A stretch of 64,000 bases of DNA, taken from NCBI RefSeq assembly GCF_029784165.1, contig NC_073696.1, positions 82,210,220-82,274,219 on the forward strand, read 5' to 3'. Source of the stretch: Wyeomyia smithii. Its lineage: Eukaryota; Arthropoda; Insecta; Diptera; Culicidae. Position numbers and translations under genes: made by a program. This document shows, one piece after another, positions 1 to 11,933 of the stretch (the first letter of the stretch is position 1; the number at the start of each line of letters is the position of its first letter). The notes below the pieces were generated by a model. That model saw only the letters and a program-made list of their open reading frames with translations, did no database searches and was not told where the DNA came from.

Positions 1-2170
1 TTTGCTACTCGACGGCCTAAATAATCGCATATCAGTCTCTTCCTTGTTTTTTATTGTATTTTCCACGAAAAAGCAAATTCTTCAATGAAGAAATTATGAT
101 TAAGGTCTATTTCACAACATCATGTCGAAAAAATAAGAATAACCCACCCCAAACAGGTAAAATACCCAAAACTAGAAAATATCTTCTGGCGCTGTTTTCT
201 CAACTCGATGATTTTCCAGATGGGACTGATATGCGATTATAGGTAGTATAGGTCCTGATGCAGGTGCATCGGCAAAAACCGCCAAAAACGTAATAAAGGG
301 CGGAAGGCAGTTTTAAGATGTAAGAAAGACATAGTATCAAAGATATCAAGCATGTAAATGATATTTTAAGTTAACCAAACCACTGTCAGTTGACTATGAA
401 CGTTAATTTATAGTTACATGTCCAATAAGCTCTGTAATGTCATGGCATTACCATCAAAATTAGGTTGTCAAGTGATGGAATAAGGCAGTACCTGTTGTAG
501 TTCATTGAGGATAGTCTATGAAAAAGTCAAGAAAATAATGGGGATTATAAACCTTTTTGCTCGAGAAAATAAGCAGTTTGGTTTCTTTAAAGCGTGTAGC
601 AATTTTTATATGCATTGAAATTGTTATTTTTTCAATAGTACAGTTATTCGATAGCAAAAAGTTGTTTGTTTATTAAAAATATCAATTACGACCGAAGACG
701 TTAATAACGAACATTTAAAAAATTAAAGAAAACCGGCTGTGACTCGGCAAAGCCCTCTTATGCAAAACACCATATTCAAATTTAGCTTATGGTGCGTAAC
801 AACCCGCACTTGAAATCTACCCAACTTTCTCCCTATTACTTAAAGCTCTAACAAAATATACCAAAATGTTCTCAAGAAGTTGTACTCAAAGATAAAGCAA
901 TATAATTATTTTTCGATATTTTTAAAAATAGAAAAGACATTTAACCTACACAAGACATGCTACCCCATTGTACCCCAAATTAGTTCTTTAAGTATACTAC
1001 GACGTTCAAGATGTACGGAGAAAGGGATAATGATTTTGCTGATACGTGAAAATTTCAGCTGTATCAAAAAAACTTAAAGTATAAGATAAACCCATTTCCG
1101 ACGAGTGACATTCAAACTTTGATTCAAGTTCAACAATTATACTTGAAAATTTTCACGATGAAATCTTTGGTTGATCTTTAATTTGCAATACAGTTTGTGT
1201 TAATTATGTTTATAGTTGATGAGTAATAAGAGTTTGAAGTTCATTTTTTGAGGTCAAAACTGATTTCTTTGCGCCGGGATCAGGTTAAGCTATTGGCCAT
1301 TATATTTGAACAACAGTTTTGATTTAAGATATTTTGATATATCGACATAAAATTTTCAAAGTTTTAAAAATTAAACATAGGTTTATCTACTATCCTGCAA
1401 ATGCCAACTAAGCCAACTTTTTTTTATTTTTTATCAAATAATATTTGTTTGCTACTATAAAAGGTTTCTGTGATGGAACGCAGATGACAGATGTTTCATG
1501 CGCGTCATTTATCATGTGTGAAGTTATATCGGAGTATTAGAGAGGGATTTGAACTACCCATCAATGATTAAAAGAGGGCAGTACTTCGTTGTTCCAAGCT
1601 TTGCTATCGTTAATAACAAATTGCAGAGACAAACTTTTGCATGTGTGAATATTTTTTTGAGCAATCCAGTATTTTTTCATGAGCAATAGTTTTTGTAAAT
1701 TGTTTTTTTTTCAATCACATTCATTTTTAGTTATTTTGTAAGTTTAGTTTGAATATTACATATGTAACATCAAACAATTGAGAAAATAACCTATTATTCA
1801 AGTTATGTAATTTAAAAAAAAAATAAATCGTTAGAAAACAATTTTTCGAAAATAATAATAATAAGCTGTGCAGTGGATCCGTATAAGAAGAGAGATGCAG
1901 ATTCGTTTTCGAGTAAGCAATCAATCCACGGTCTACTGAACGAAGGATTTATCGCAGTTCAGATAATTAATTAGGTTTTAAACCAGCGCTGGCCATCTGC
2001 ATCGAATTGTCGATAGTGTTATAGTTACATCTTGAACTTAAATTTGATATTTCAAAAACAAAAATTTTCATTTTAGAATAAAAACCAACTTTCAATAGTT
2101 CAAAACGCATTTGAAAGTGGCTAGCCACTACGGGCCAACTAGTTAATTAATAAAATTGTATATCGAAAAG
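1..2170. other. Stretch without recognisable gene
   Basis: AT-rich sequence. Only short open frames of 60-70 codons occur, none with recognisable protein motifs, and I found no strong splice-site pairs. There are no obvious terminal inverted repeats. I see nothing that can be assigned. Confidence 0.5.
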
Positions 2171-2235
2171 TGTGCTTCTTCTGCTTCAGGTATGCAGTCG
2201 TGTTTTGGATACAACCTCCTACTATTTGTTGGTTC
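2171..2235 (+). repeat. Dispersed repeat family R1, copy 1
   Basis: About 60 bp related to 52211-52270 and 58768-58827. Shared features are a 'GTGYGTATTCTRCGTC'-like start, 'ATGCGGTCGTG' and 'GGATACAACCTCCTACT'. This copy has TATGCAGTCGTG and GGATACAACCTCCTACTA. The three copies differ by many substitutions, so they are old. The parent element is not identified. Confidence 0.6.
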
Positions 2236-3643
2236 CAGTATAACCGGAAAATACCAAAATTCATTGCTTATTTATTTCTTTGGTTTAGAAAGCTAACAGA
2301 TATTTCCACATAAATATGATATGATGAAAATTAGAAAATTTAAAACTATTTTCATATAAATGTTATATCTCGGGATTGGGTCATAATACCTCGGAATGGT
2401 AGGTGCTTTTTTTTTCGAATTTGAATATAATTGGCTACATTTGCCGAAAAAAAAAAGAGTTTAGTTTAATAAATACAAACTATCTTGCAACACTTCCGGT
2501 CAAAAATTATATATTTTTCTGGAATCATTTATCATTGCTTTTCGGACGTCGTACTTCTGTAAATTGTAAGAAAAAGAAAAAAAAGGTTTTGAACAAAAAT
2601 GCATTATTTTGTAACAAATAGGGGGATCTCACAGAGCGGAGGGTATTCTAATCGATACAAGACCCCTTAGACGATAATAGGACAAACCTGACGATAATAC
2701 GAACCGTTACTTTAACTAAATATATAGTTGAATTGAAATTCGTATAAACAGATAAGCTATTTTTCGAACTAAATTTCTATTTTTAACAACGGCTTTTACC
2801 TGTTAACATTCAAGTTCATTAAGTAGACAATGTGTGACGGGATACGGTATATTTTCCAAATCTGTATTATATTTCAGTTCGCTTATTTTTCGCTTCCCCT
2901 GCTGCACACATTGTCTGCTTTATGAACATGGAGATAATCTATTTCTTGTTTTTGCTTAAAACTAAGAAAAAAAACTTACTAAACATATTTTAAGCAATTA
3001 TGTCAGTTGTTCAGGATTGGGAGTTTAGGAGTGAAATGATTACAATTGAATTCTGATAGGCAATTTTGCAAATAAATTGAAAGAAAATCTCGAGATTTAA
3101 TCTCGAATTTCTGTTTTATCAAAATGCACGTGGTTTTGACAAAAAATGTAATTGAAAAATTCGAATTGAGTAGAATACCAGAAATCAATTGTCAATTCAA
3201 AAAGATTTTTTTCTTTTTATATGTAAAATGGAAATAGATCATATTATTGATATCGGGACAGTTCAGCCCTGTGGTCTTTTAACTTTTTCCTCAGGGAAGA
3301 CACCAACCGGTATCGAAACGTTGGACAAAATCAAATTATTTGTTCCAAAATTAAAACACCGCTGAGCCGAAATATCCCGATATCTGTTTATACACAGAGT
3401 GCGAGTGATATTTCTAAACTAAATAATTATGCTACTAAAAACATTCAAGTAATCATTCTTTAATAAAACAAATAACTGTAGTTATTCGCTTCCGGAAACT
3501 GGTGCAGGCTTCATTCATCATGTCGCGGTTAGTAACGTTTTTATCTTCGAGTTTTTGGACTCAAGAGAAGCGATTGTTGTGTGAAGAGCTCTATTGATAT
3601 ATCGTTCAATGACGCATCACAGGAAATATTCTAGAAAAATAAG
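2236..3643. other. Stretch without recognisable gene
   Basis: AT-rich sequence with no supported gene. At 3260-3350 there is a locally self-complementary stretch (CCCTGTGGTCTTTT against AAGACACC) followed by ATCGAAACGTTGG. It looks like a short structured tail of a mobile element, but I cannot place it in a family. Confidence 0.4.
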
Positions 3644-3650
3644 GTCAGCA

Positions 3651-4560
3651 CGGATTGGCGGCCACACTTCTTTGAGTATGAGCATGAGCATGATTGACCG
3701 CCTGCGGTTGCTACTCCGTTATTGCCAGATCGGCTGTAATTACACAGAGAACCAATGGATGATGCTTGGGATTAACATTCATCCTCAATGTGTAAAAACT
3801 GGTGACCTTAATCTATATATTAGGCAATACCAGCGCCGGCCGCATCCGAATGCAGGTCAAAGAAGGAGTGTGTATAGGAATATGTTGACGTGATACTCGC
3901 TTTATTGGAAGCCGAGAACACCTCTGCACTTCCACGAGGAATCACTGGGATGTTGGAGAAAAGGGTAAGGTTTGCAGCAGGTTTCGTTTTGGTAAACGAT
4001 GCGCTGAGTTCTAGTACCGGGTTCATAATAACAAATATCGCGCGTACGAGTTCATTATATCTTCTACGGAAATCATAACGCGATCCGAACTCTTTCCGGT
4101 TGATGATGTAACACCGCAAAAATAAAGCGCACGCGAGGATGCCGGACCTATGACTCAATCAAGACAGACTCAAAGATTCGAAAATCTGTTTATGAAGTCA
4201 TTATGCAACTACCGAATCGTATCTCTCATTGATGTATCTCAGCTGACTACACAATGTAACGAAAGCTACGAGAGTTGAGTCTACGTTAACGCCTCGCCAC
4301 TCTTATCACTTCTTCGTGAAGTGACCCTCTTTATACCGAAAATTATAACACGGTTATAACCGATCTGTAGAAAATACGACCTCATGAAAGGTATCGACGC
4401 GAAGTCTCTAGATATTCGGTGACCCGGACATCTGGCTTTGAGCTTAACAGGTCGACTAACGACGTTTCTTGCAAATTGTTCGTCTGTTCTTGAAAAGCGA
4501 TTTCCTGATTTGAGACCGATTTAAAGCAGAAATAAACAACAGAGAGTTATTAGGGCCACG
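3651..4560. repeat. Unclassified repeat-like region, locally GC-richer
   Basis: This block has higher GC than its surroundings. Open frames run on both strands (99 codons + from 3594, 112 codons - from 4158), with no motif I recognise. Its left end carries a 23-bp exact copy of a sequence found again at 5201-5223, in direct orientation (CGGATTGGCGGCCACACTTC plus TTT). It reads like a fragment of an interspersed element rather than a host gene. The 112-codon minus frame is Ser/Ala-rich and I assign it no function. Confidence 0.35.
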
Positions 4561-5200
4561 CCAAGGTGTGTGTGGTATATTCTAGTGAAACGCAAAATAT
4601 TATACTACACTATGTGAACGATTTTAACTAACATATAATAGAGTTGGGTCACTACATTTCGAAAACATTTATATGAGCAGAACTCTCCCGGGCCGGAGAC
4701 GCGCTTACACCGAAGCATTATGCACGACCGCTCAATCCACGCCTATCGACGGAGACGAGTGTTGCCTGTCAAATAGAAAAATTGGCAAAGTTTAATGCAT
4801 CCAAAGCCCCAATAGTTTAAAAAGTGCAGATATGCAAATTGACTAAAATATATATCTTAAGTTTGTTGACAAAATTCCAAACTAGTCATAATTGGGACAT
4901 AGTATACAAAAACCTCCGCTCAAAAGCTAGAAAATTCGAAAAAATTGAATCATAAGATTTCGACTTCGACTAGCATCAATGCACCATACTCCAAATTCCA
5001 TAAACCACACCAGTACTCTCTGGTTGAAAACATCACTTTCATTTTACCGCTTCGGATCTGCGTCTATGAAAATTTAGCATATTTAACAAAAGTTTGCTAT
5101 GGAGTAAAAATAATTATTCAAAAGCTAGTGGAGTCATAAATAGAAAAGGAATGACAGTGGATATCAAAACAGAGTCATCAGATATATTTCAGTTTGGAAT

Positions 5201-5223
5201 CGGATTGGCGGCCACACTTCTTT
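5201..5223 (+). repeat. 23-bp direct repeat of 3651-3673
   Basis: This is an exact match to 3651-3673. The flanks of the two copies diverge immediately on both sides, so it is an isolated shared block, perhaps an element end or junction. Confidence 0.8.
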
Positions 5224-5581
5224 CTCCAAAAACTCTGGTCCATTTTCCGTTTGTTTCATTTTATTCTTCTTATAGTTTTATAACAAGTCTCTGCCATTTT
5301 ATCCATCCCTCAGATCTTTTGAATTGAATATACTGTTGATCTCTAATAATCATATCGACACTTATTCGTGTGCGAAGAAAATTGACAACCGATCCACTAC
5401 ATTGTTTTGCTGTTTGTTTATTTTTGACATCTCTTTTATTTTCTCCAAACACCTTTAAACATTTGTCACATAGTGTTGCCAAATATGTCAGGATTCCACT
5501 GCGCTAGAATTAAATATGTCGGTTTGAAATTCAGTCTAGTAATATCGTATGTAACCTGAATAATTATGATAAAAAAATAAT

Positions 5582-5765
5582 ACAGGACAATTTTAGAGCA
5601 CTCTCACCTTTAATCCCCACTAGCTCGTAGTCGGCTGCGAGAAATAAAAAAAGTGCCTCCCTCCTTTTCTCGCTAATCTAGAATCAATAAAAACTGTATT
5701 TGGCTCAATTAAACATAAAATTGTATCGCGCCGTGTCAAATAAACCATATTAAATCTAAAAAAAA
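5582..5765 (+). mobile_element. 5'-truncated 3' end of I-clade LINE
   Basis: This is homologous to the 3' UTR of the long LINE on the minus strand (its 34603-34790). Shared blocks include AATCCCCACTAGCTCGTAGT and GTGTCAAATAAAC, and it ends in a short A-run (TCTAAAAAAAA). It is on the + strand, opposite to the long copy. It contains no ORF. This is a typical dead-on-arrival insertion left by incomplete reverse transcription. I could not define a target duplication. It diverges at numerous positions from the long copy, so it belongs to the same family but not to a recent shared event. Confidence 0.88.
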
Positions 5766-8700
5766 TTGGAGCAAGCGCTACGATCCTATAGCTTCATCAT
5801 TTGAACACACGACATGTGGCTTGTCTGCTGCTCGAATCTTACATTTTATCATCTGTAAAATTTGATGGACTACCTTCGCATAGTTATATTCAGTACCGAT
5901 GAAAAGTGTGTATGAAATGTGAAACAAATACGCGTTGTAAATATTTCACTAAAAATAAAAAATCGGGGTTAATTGGTTTAATTTTACATCATATTTTTCT
6001 TTTCAACAATTAGCAAAAACCGTAAAACCATAGAAATGTGAGATTAGTTGAGCGTGCACAATTGAAGAAAAACTGCATTATTAAACAGTCATAACGAAAA
6101 AAATTGTACTTGGATTGGACACAATTGCTAACGATTTACGCTACATTGGTAATAGAATTTTACGATTTAAACGTACTCACCAATGAACAGGCGAGAGGAA
6201 TAAATATTAGCAATTTTCTATGTTAATAGTTATAGGTTAGGTTAACAGGGACGATATTCGCAAACTACATACATTACTGGTAATGGAATTGGAAACAAAA
6301 TTTGTGAATGTGGCTAATTATGAGTGCTAAAAAGGCCGTGTCGCAGCAAAACGTTATTCTTCATTTTTTGTGTTCTTCTGCTTCTATTTGCTCGGAATTT
6401 AAGGGTGAAGAACCAGAATATTCAGATTCCCATTCGATATAAGTGTTCTCACATCCTGTGTCATAAAAAATTCGGTCATCTTCGAATGTACAGGCCTGTG
6501 TGTTTTTGTTGGAGCATGTCATCTATGTAAATAAGGCCTAAGCTTCCGCTTCTTCACGGATACAAAGGTCGGAATCTATATTTTTTTTAGTTTCAGTCGT
6601 ATATATAGCAATAAAAAAACACAAAACATCAACAAATCTGTGAAAATGAACATTGGTTTTATTCCGCGCTTCATGAATAGCCAGCTTTGTCACTCACTGC
6701 TCGGGACAATGTCACGCTGATAGCCTCTTTACGCGGCACCATCCGTGGCGGAGGAAAATCCATACAAGCTATTTCGGACTCGAATGATAACGGCGGTAAT
6801 CACGACAAACTGACATTAGAGGACCACTGTAGTCATCGTTTCCGCACAGATTATGCGCCCGGGCGGTCGGTGGCGGTGGCCCCAGTGTCGTTCGACGTGT
6901 TTATTTATTTTTGCTCGAATAATACTATATGCGAACAGGCGCCGTTTTATTGCTGCCAGATAGCCGAAAAGGTCAGAACGGGGTTTGATAGACTCGGTCG
7001 GAGCGAATCAGGCAACGGTCAATTGTTTTAAAAGTCCCGCGATGCAAGCAAAAATGTTTGCGTTTAACGGCATGCTACCTTAGGGGGAAGCGCTACATTA
7101 AAGCAATCCCGACACGCTTCCACCGCTCGTGGCAAATTGGACATGACCCAGTGCAATTTTCGTACCTCCTTCGCGGTTTTCCACACCAGATTACCAGACG
7201 CGGCCAGCAGTCAAGAGATGTGTCCTCGTAATGAGCGCGAGTGGAGTAATATGTGCCAAAGTGAAATGGACTGCGCATTTGACGGATATGGAACGTAAAT
7301 TTTCGCTCGGATTTGCCTGGCAGCGTGAGCGTGGAGCGCGTTTTGCGTACGCATTGCTTTTCTTTTTTTAATTCCATTTTGTGAATTCTAGTCGCTGTGG
7401 TTAGTAAATGAAGTGCGCAATACCGCATATCTAGGAATGCATGTGTGCGTAAAATGGGCGCATTTTGTGTCCCCACTGCTTATTCGATTTTTTTGCGGGG
7501 GGAGGTAATGTAGTAATATTAAACGTGGGATAAACGCGTATTTCTAGTTGGCTCCGATTACCATTTGATTGCGCCAAAAACTGTGTGAAAAGTTATGCTG
7601 TAAATCAACTAAACTTGTTTAAAGCATTTTGACAGTTTTACGAAATCTACGAACTAACACAAATATTACTAAAACTTGATCATCATTCGCACATTATGGA
7701 TGTGGTTTCGCACGATAATGCATGGAAATCAGGAATTTTTTGTGCATCACCAATTGCTCATGAAACAACATAAAGTCTATAAATCTTGAGTTATTAGCTA
7801 ACAGTCCGATTGCTGATCATCAACAACGCACTTCCTTCGGAACGGTATCCCAGATTTCTTAGTCTGCAAAGAACGCTCTCTCACCGTATGAAACCCCGGA
7901 ATGCCCCCTCTACATTCCCCACAAGCAATCGAAACCGTCCCCGTCGTCTATTTTTACACAATAAATTACAAACATTTCATTTTTGGGCCCATCACCAGAA
8001 GCTTCAGTAGCAAACGGCAACCCAAGCTGCAGCACAGAGGCAGCACCAGAAGAATGAATGATGCGACATAATTTTGTGTACCTTTTCGAATACCCCACCA
8101 CTCCCTTTTACCGACCACCCTGGGTCTATGTCTACAGTCGTTGGTTGGTTCCAGCTTGCGTCTCCTGCGTTCTACCGCTGCTGTTGTTCTCGTGGCCGTG
8201 GGTACGGCAAAAGGGGAAGCAAGGTTCGGGGGAAAATCCTGCTTTTGGAAAACCGGGAAAAGTTTATCTTCCTCTCTCACTGCGCTAATATAATTGACCT
8301 TCTTCTGTTTTGTGCCAGATTTTCGTCGTTTCACAAATGACGCTTAGGCGGCTACCGCAAGGCTGCGTCTCACTTCTTGCGAATGTGGGTCGTATTCCGC
8401 CCTGCTCGTTCTGCTTGTTGTGTCGAGGTAAGCGATGAGCGAGGGAGACGGGTATACTTTAAGAATGAAAATAATACAAAACATATTTTGATGAATTTTC
8501 CTCACTTCGTGCGTATCGTTTGATCACGATTCAAGATGTATGTATCACGAGGCACAGGTTCGGATGCATGCTGGGGAGTGCATTCACGAGTTGCTCTATT
8601 TGGATGTCAGGCAAGGTTCAGGAGTTCAATGTTTGGGATGATTTCAGCTGAAATACGTCGCGAGTGGCAAAGTGCATCTGCGTAGGAATGTGCTCTGGAT

Positions 8701-10126
8701 GTGGATGAAGAGAAATTATACTAATTAGTGGCCGGAGAATCCGGAGAAAGTTTCATCTTGTAGCTTTTCGAATGTTAAACTCGTTGCGGTAATTTCTAAT
8801 CCATACAGTTTTTGCAACATCTTGGAGCTCGAGTAATTTTAATTTTAATTTTTTTTATATAAAAGTAGAAAAATCTTCACAAAAACACAAGCTGCAGATA
8901 TTGAACAATATGCTGCTGCTAGTCGGATTGACGCTGAACTCAAGCACTCTGGCATTCCAAGCCCGTCAAAATGACAACATTTATGGCCATCCCTGGGCCT
9001 TCGCTGACATGACATCGCACAAATGGAAACGGGCCATTTTTACCGGCCCGCGAATTGAAGCAATCGGATTGCGTAACGCGCCACGATTGCTTCCATATTG
9101 GGTGATTAGGCCTAGATGGATCGAGTGTTGAAAAAAAAGGCTCTAAAATTGCACCCGTTTTGTCCGATTTCGGTCAGCGTCTCAAAACCCTTCTCCCCTC
9201 CACTTCGCTTTTCAGCCCACATGTTAAGACCAGCGGCAGCCTTGCAATCATAAGTGTAATCACGTTCGAAGGTGTAGATTTCCTTTTGCTGTCAGTGGCT
9301 TGGCATTTTCGGCCCAAGGCGGCAGGTTGAAGTGGAAACATTTTAGGAATGGAATAAAATATCATACATCACAAACACGAATTGACGAGTTGCTGCCTAC
9401 GGATTTGTCCGTCGCTGTTGAGAAAACATTGAATTTTCCTAGCCGCGCGTTGGGTTTTGTGCGGCAAAAGTTGACAGCGCAACATGCGAACTATATCAGT
9501 GTAGGCAGTTGAGACACCTTTTTTACCACGACGCACATCAGCACGTACGTCACTTCTGCCGCTACCGTTCGACCGTGCGTTGTTTCGTTCGAATTGAACT
9601 CTGACATATGTATGTACGTCGCTGCGGTTGACGTTTGCTGACACTGATGATGGTGCGGCGGAATGTTTGGCCGACTAATTAAATGCTGTCAGGTTCGGGT
9701 TTTGTCGGATCGTTGGACTTTTTTTTCATTACCCCTGAAATTGATTGTCACATGTAAAATGTTTCGCTTGCTTCCAGCTAATTTCACTTTAATAGTCATT
9801 AATAGTCAATTATTCTTTTGTCACAACGTGGTGCTTGTTTCCAGTGAAATGTGACCCATAAAAGTTTTATCCTTTTAGTAAAGCAATTCTATTTATTAGT
9901 ATTATTTTGTAGTATGCTTTTTTTGCATGCTAAATAGTAAAATTACGCGTTATTTATGAAATATTTTTTCAATATTCAGTTCTGAAACTGACAAATCATA
10001 TATGTTTATTTACTTTTCACCTCTAATTTGTTTTTATTAAGAATTATTGTTTTTAAATTGTATATAAATATAAACTAGTAAACAAATTCTCCAAAATTTT
10101 TCTACCGATTTTGAGGTTTCTAAACA
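5766..10126. other. Long stretch without recognisable gene
   Basis: Two patches (6680-7480 and 7900-8450) are richer in GC than the rest. Open frames there (114 codons + at 6687, 127 codons - at 7476, 122 codons - at 8334) overlap on both strands and show no known motif. At 8901-9131 a 76-codon + frame starts with a hydrophobic stretch (MLLLVGLTLNSSTLAF) but matches nothing I know. A good splice donor (GAG|GTAAGC) occurs at 8428. Because ap lies downstream on the same strand, GC-rich patches here could be promoter, UTR or enhancer sequence, but nothing proves it. 9870-10080 is very AT-rich. Confidence 0.4.
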
Positions 10127-10205
10127 AGCTCCAGCATGGGCGTAGCCAGAATTTCAAATAGGTGGGGGGCAAGCTCTTCAAAATTTTAGAAGTGAAAAAA
10201 TGGTA

Positions 10206-10363
10206 CACTAAGTTCGCTTTTTACGCTGCTTTTTTTACGTGGATTTCGGAATGAACGCGTTTTTTTACGCGGATTTCAAAATTTACGCGTTTTTTACGCG
10301 GATTCCGGAATTTAAGCGTTTTTTAAGCGGCACGTATCCCCCGCGTAAAAAGCGATTTTAGTG
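10206..10363. mobile_element. Small MITE with ACGCGGATTTC internal repeats
   Basis: Near-perfect terminal inverted repeats (CACTAAGTTCGCTTTTTACG and its complement CGTAAAAAGCGATTTTAGTG) enclose about four degenerate units of TTTTTTACGCGGATTYCGGA. The target duplication is unclear. A related, decayed copy is at 21615-21735. It lies inside the hAT element, so it is a younger insertion or an internal part. Confidence 0.7.
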
Positions 10364-10439
10364 TGTTTTGAAAAATAGAAATAAATACTAGTCTTTAGTG
10401 ATTGTTACATCAAGGCAACCAGTGAAAAGTTGTCCTTGA

Positions 10440-10746
10440 CATTAGAGTGGAACATCATCGAGTTTGTCTTCGACGAAGAAAACGGAGTTACGTTCGGACG
10501 TTGTTGTTTACCCGCTACCAGGACCTCTTCGAGAACGATGCAGGCCAGCTGAATGATGCGGCGAAGGTACGTTTACGTCTCCGGAAGCTGGACACCCATT
10601 AGCACAGCCGCTATCTCAACTACATCCTGTCAAAGCTTCCCAAGGACGTGAAGATCAAAGACACAGTCAAGATTCTAAATAAAATCTTCGGGCATCAAAC
10701 GTCAAACGTTCCGGAAGCGGTTCATGTGTCTTTTCACGATTGTTGT
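10440..10746 (+). pseudogene. Retrotransposon gag fragment
   Basis: The conceptual + strand translation gives a run with RYQDLFENDAGQL, KVRLRLRKLDTH, a stop codon, then HSRYLNYILSKLPKDV and TVKILNKIFGHQT. The spacing and the 'LxKLPxDVxxxDTVxxLxKIFGH' pattern are those of gag proteins from insect Ty3/gypsy-like retrotransposons. The frame has an in-frame stop and then shifts, after which FRKRFMCLF continues the gag pattern. Only about 100 codons remain and no pol is nearby. It sits inside the hAT element. Family assignment is from memory of the motif pattern. Confidence 0.65.
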
Positions 10747-10769
10747 TGACCATCTGCCGATGAACACTC

Positions 10770-11331
10770 AGCAAGCAGAGAGCACTCAACCGCTGTTCAA
10801 ATATTGTTGACCTCAGCCAGGTTTTCACCCGACGTAATGTGCTGAACGAACGATCAATCGTGCATGTTTACATGGTAGAGCAAGTGCAATTTTAACTGCT
10901 TTCTCAGTCACAGGGAAGAAAGAACGGGCTTTAGCTAGCAGGTCTATAAGATCCAACTCTTCCAAGTTCTTACGGTCTGCTCTCATACTGCTGCAACGTA
11001 AATACAAAACTTCCACCTCTCCAACAAAATTGTCAACTTCATAAAAGATTACGAAATTTTCGGTTTTGCGCGTGAACTCTTCCAACGACATGCGTATTAC
11101 GTTAGCGGGATGCAGCAAGGACAACGCGTAGGCAGCTGCACTTTTTTCATCGAACCGTGTTTCCAGTGAGGTTACAAGAAAATCAAGGTAAGGAATTGTC
11201 ACAGCTCGGTTCCAATACTCCAAGCTAGTTGATGCAGGCGAATTTGCCCGGTACTTTTGCCGCTGCAATATCCTTGGTGGATCAACTGAAAAACCTGTGC
11301 AATTCCACACAACATAGCGCAAGCATTTCAA
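10770..11331 (-). pseudogene. hAT transposase C-terminal remnant
   Basis: A minus frame of 168 codons reads through RQKYRANSPASTSLEYW, IPYLDFLVTSLETRFDEK, and LDLIDLLAKARSFFPVTE. This is the region just before the hAT C-terminal dimerisation domain, as in transposases related to the THAP-containing '52 kDa repressor' proteins. The open frame ends in a false tail, but one base-shift on, the hallmark DRSFSTLRRVKTW (hAT 'ERSFS' motif) follows near 10830-10780. A one-base indel therefore breaks it. The catalytic N-terminal half is absent, so it cannot encode an active transposase. Confidence 0.8.
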
Positions 11332-11933
11332 TCAATTATTTTTGATCTGGCTGATACTTTACACAGATGTTTCTATGGGCTAAAGATGTCGTTTTGTGCT
11401 ATTAGAAATATTGAAAACAAAATTCTGCACCAATGTCAACATTCAGAGGGGGGGGCAACTGACCCCCTCTGGCTACGCCTATGAGCTCCACCTGGACAAA
11501 CAGTGAATGATTATTTGATTAAATTTGACAAAATAATTTTACTAATAAGAGCAACTCTGAAATAACTCTTGAACGAAACTAATTTTTATATGTTTTACAC
11601 AAGTGGAAGCGAGATACTAAGTGGACGGAAATTGGGAGCGTGTATCTCAAGTTCGTTTATTGATTTGTACCTCAAGGAAGTAGCTTGGGCTGTTGCTCTT
11701 TACTATATTTCAAATAATGTCGGTATTTTGTTTAGTGATGCATGTAATCTTATTTACGCGGATGCTCTAAAACTATAATTTTTTATGGAGGCTCAACAGG
11801 GTTGACGAGAATAATGACTTGGGAGTGATACTAGTTCAATAAAAAAATTTTCTTTGGCAGTCACCGATCAGTCGTCATTGCTAAGGATTTACATTAGTTG
11901 GGGTTTAAAACCAAAATTTCTATGCCCCGTGTT

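Larger units (their letters stand above)
10135..11483 (-). mobile_element. hAT-superfamily transposon (degraded)
   Basis: Terminal inverted repeats are CATGGGCGTAGCCAGA at the left and its near-complement TCTGGCTACGCCTATG at the right (15 of 16 match). The element is flanked by an 8-bp target duplication, AGCTCCAG at 10127-10134 and AGCTCCAC at 11484-11491 (7 of 8). Both features fit hAT elements. Inside on the minus strand is a decayed hAT transposase C-terminus. The interior also holds a small MITE (10206-10363) and a retrotransposon gag remnant (about 10440-10746), so it is a composite. At 1.35 kb it is far shorter than an autonomous hAT, and the N-terminal half of the transposase is missing. 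Confidence 0.88.

Noticed and set aside
3240..3360. Possible ribozyme or structured RNA (GAAACG-containing self-complementary segment)
   Set aside because: No hammerhead CTGATGA core or other defining motif found.
6687..7476. Overlapping open frames of 114 (+) and 127 (-) codons in a GC-richer patch
   Set aside because: No recognisable domain, no splice context and antisense overlap; length is not remarkable for local GC content.
7966..8340. Several overlapping frames on both strands
   Set aside because: No motif; likely chance frames in a GC-rich patch.
8901..9131. 76-codon frame with a hydrophobic start resembling a signal peptide
   Set aside because: No family likeness and no RNA evidence; described in the region note only.
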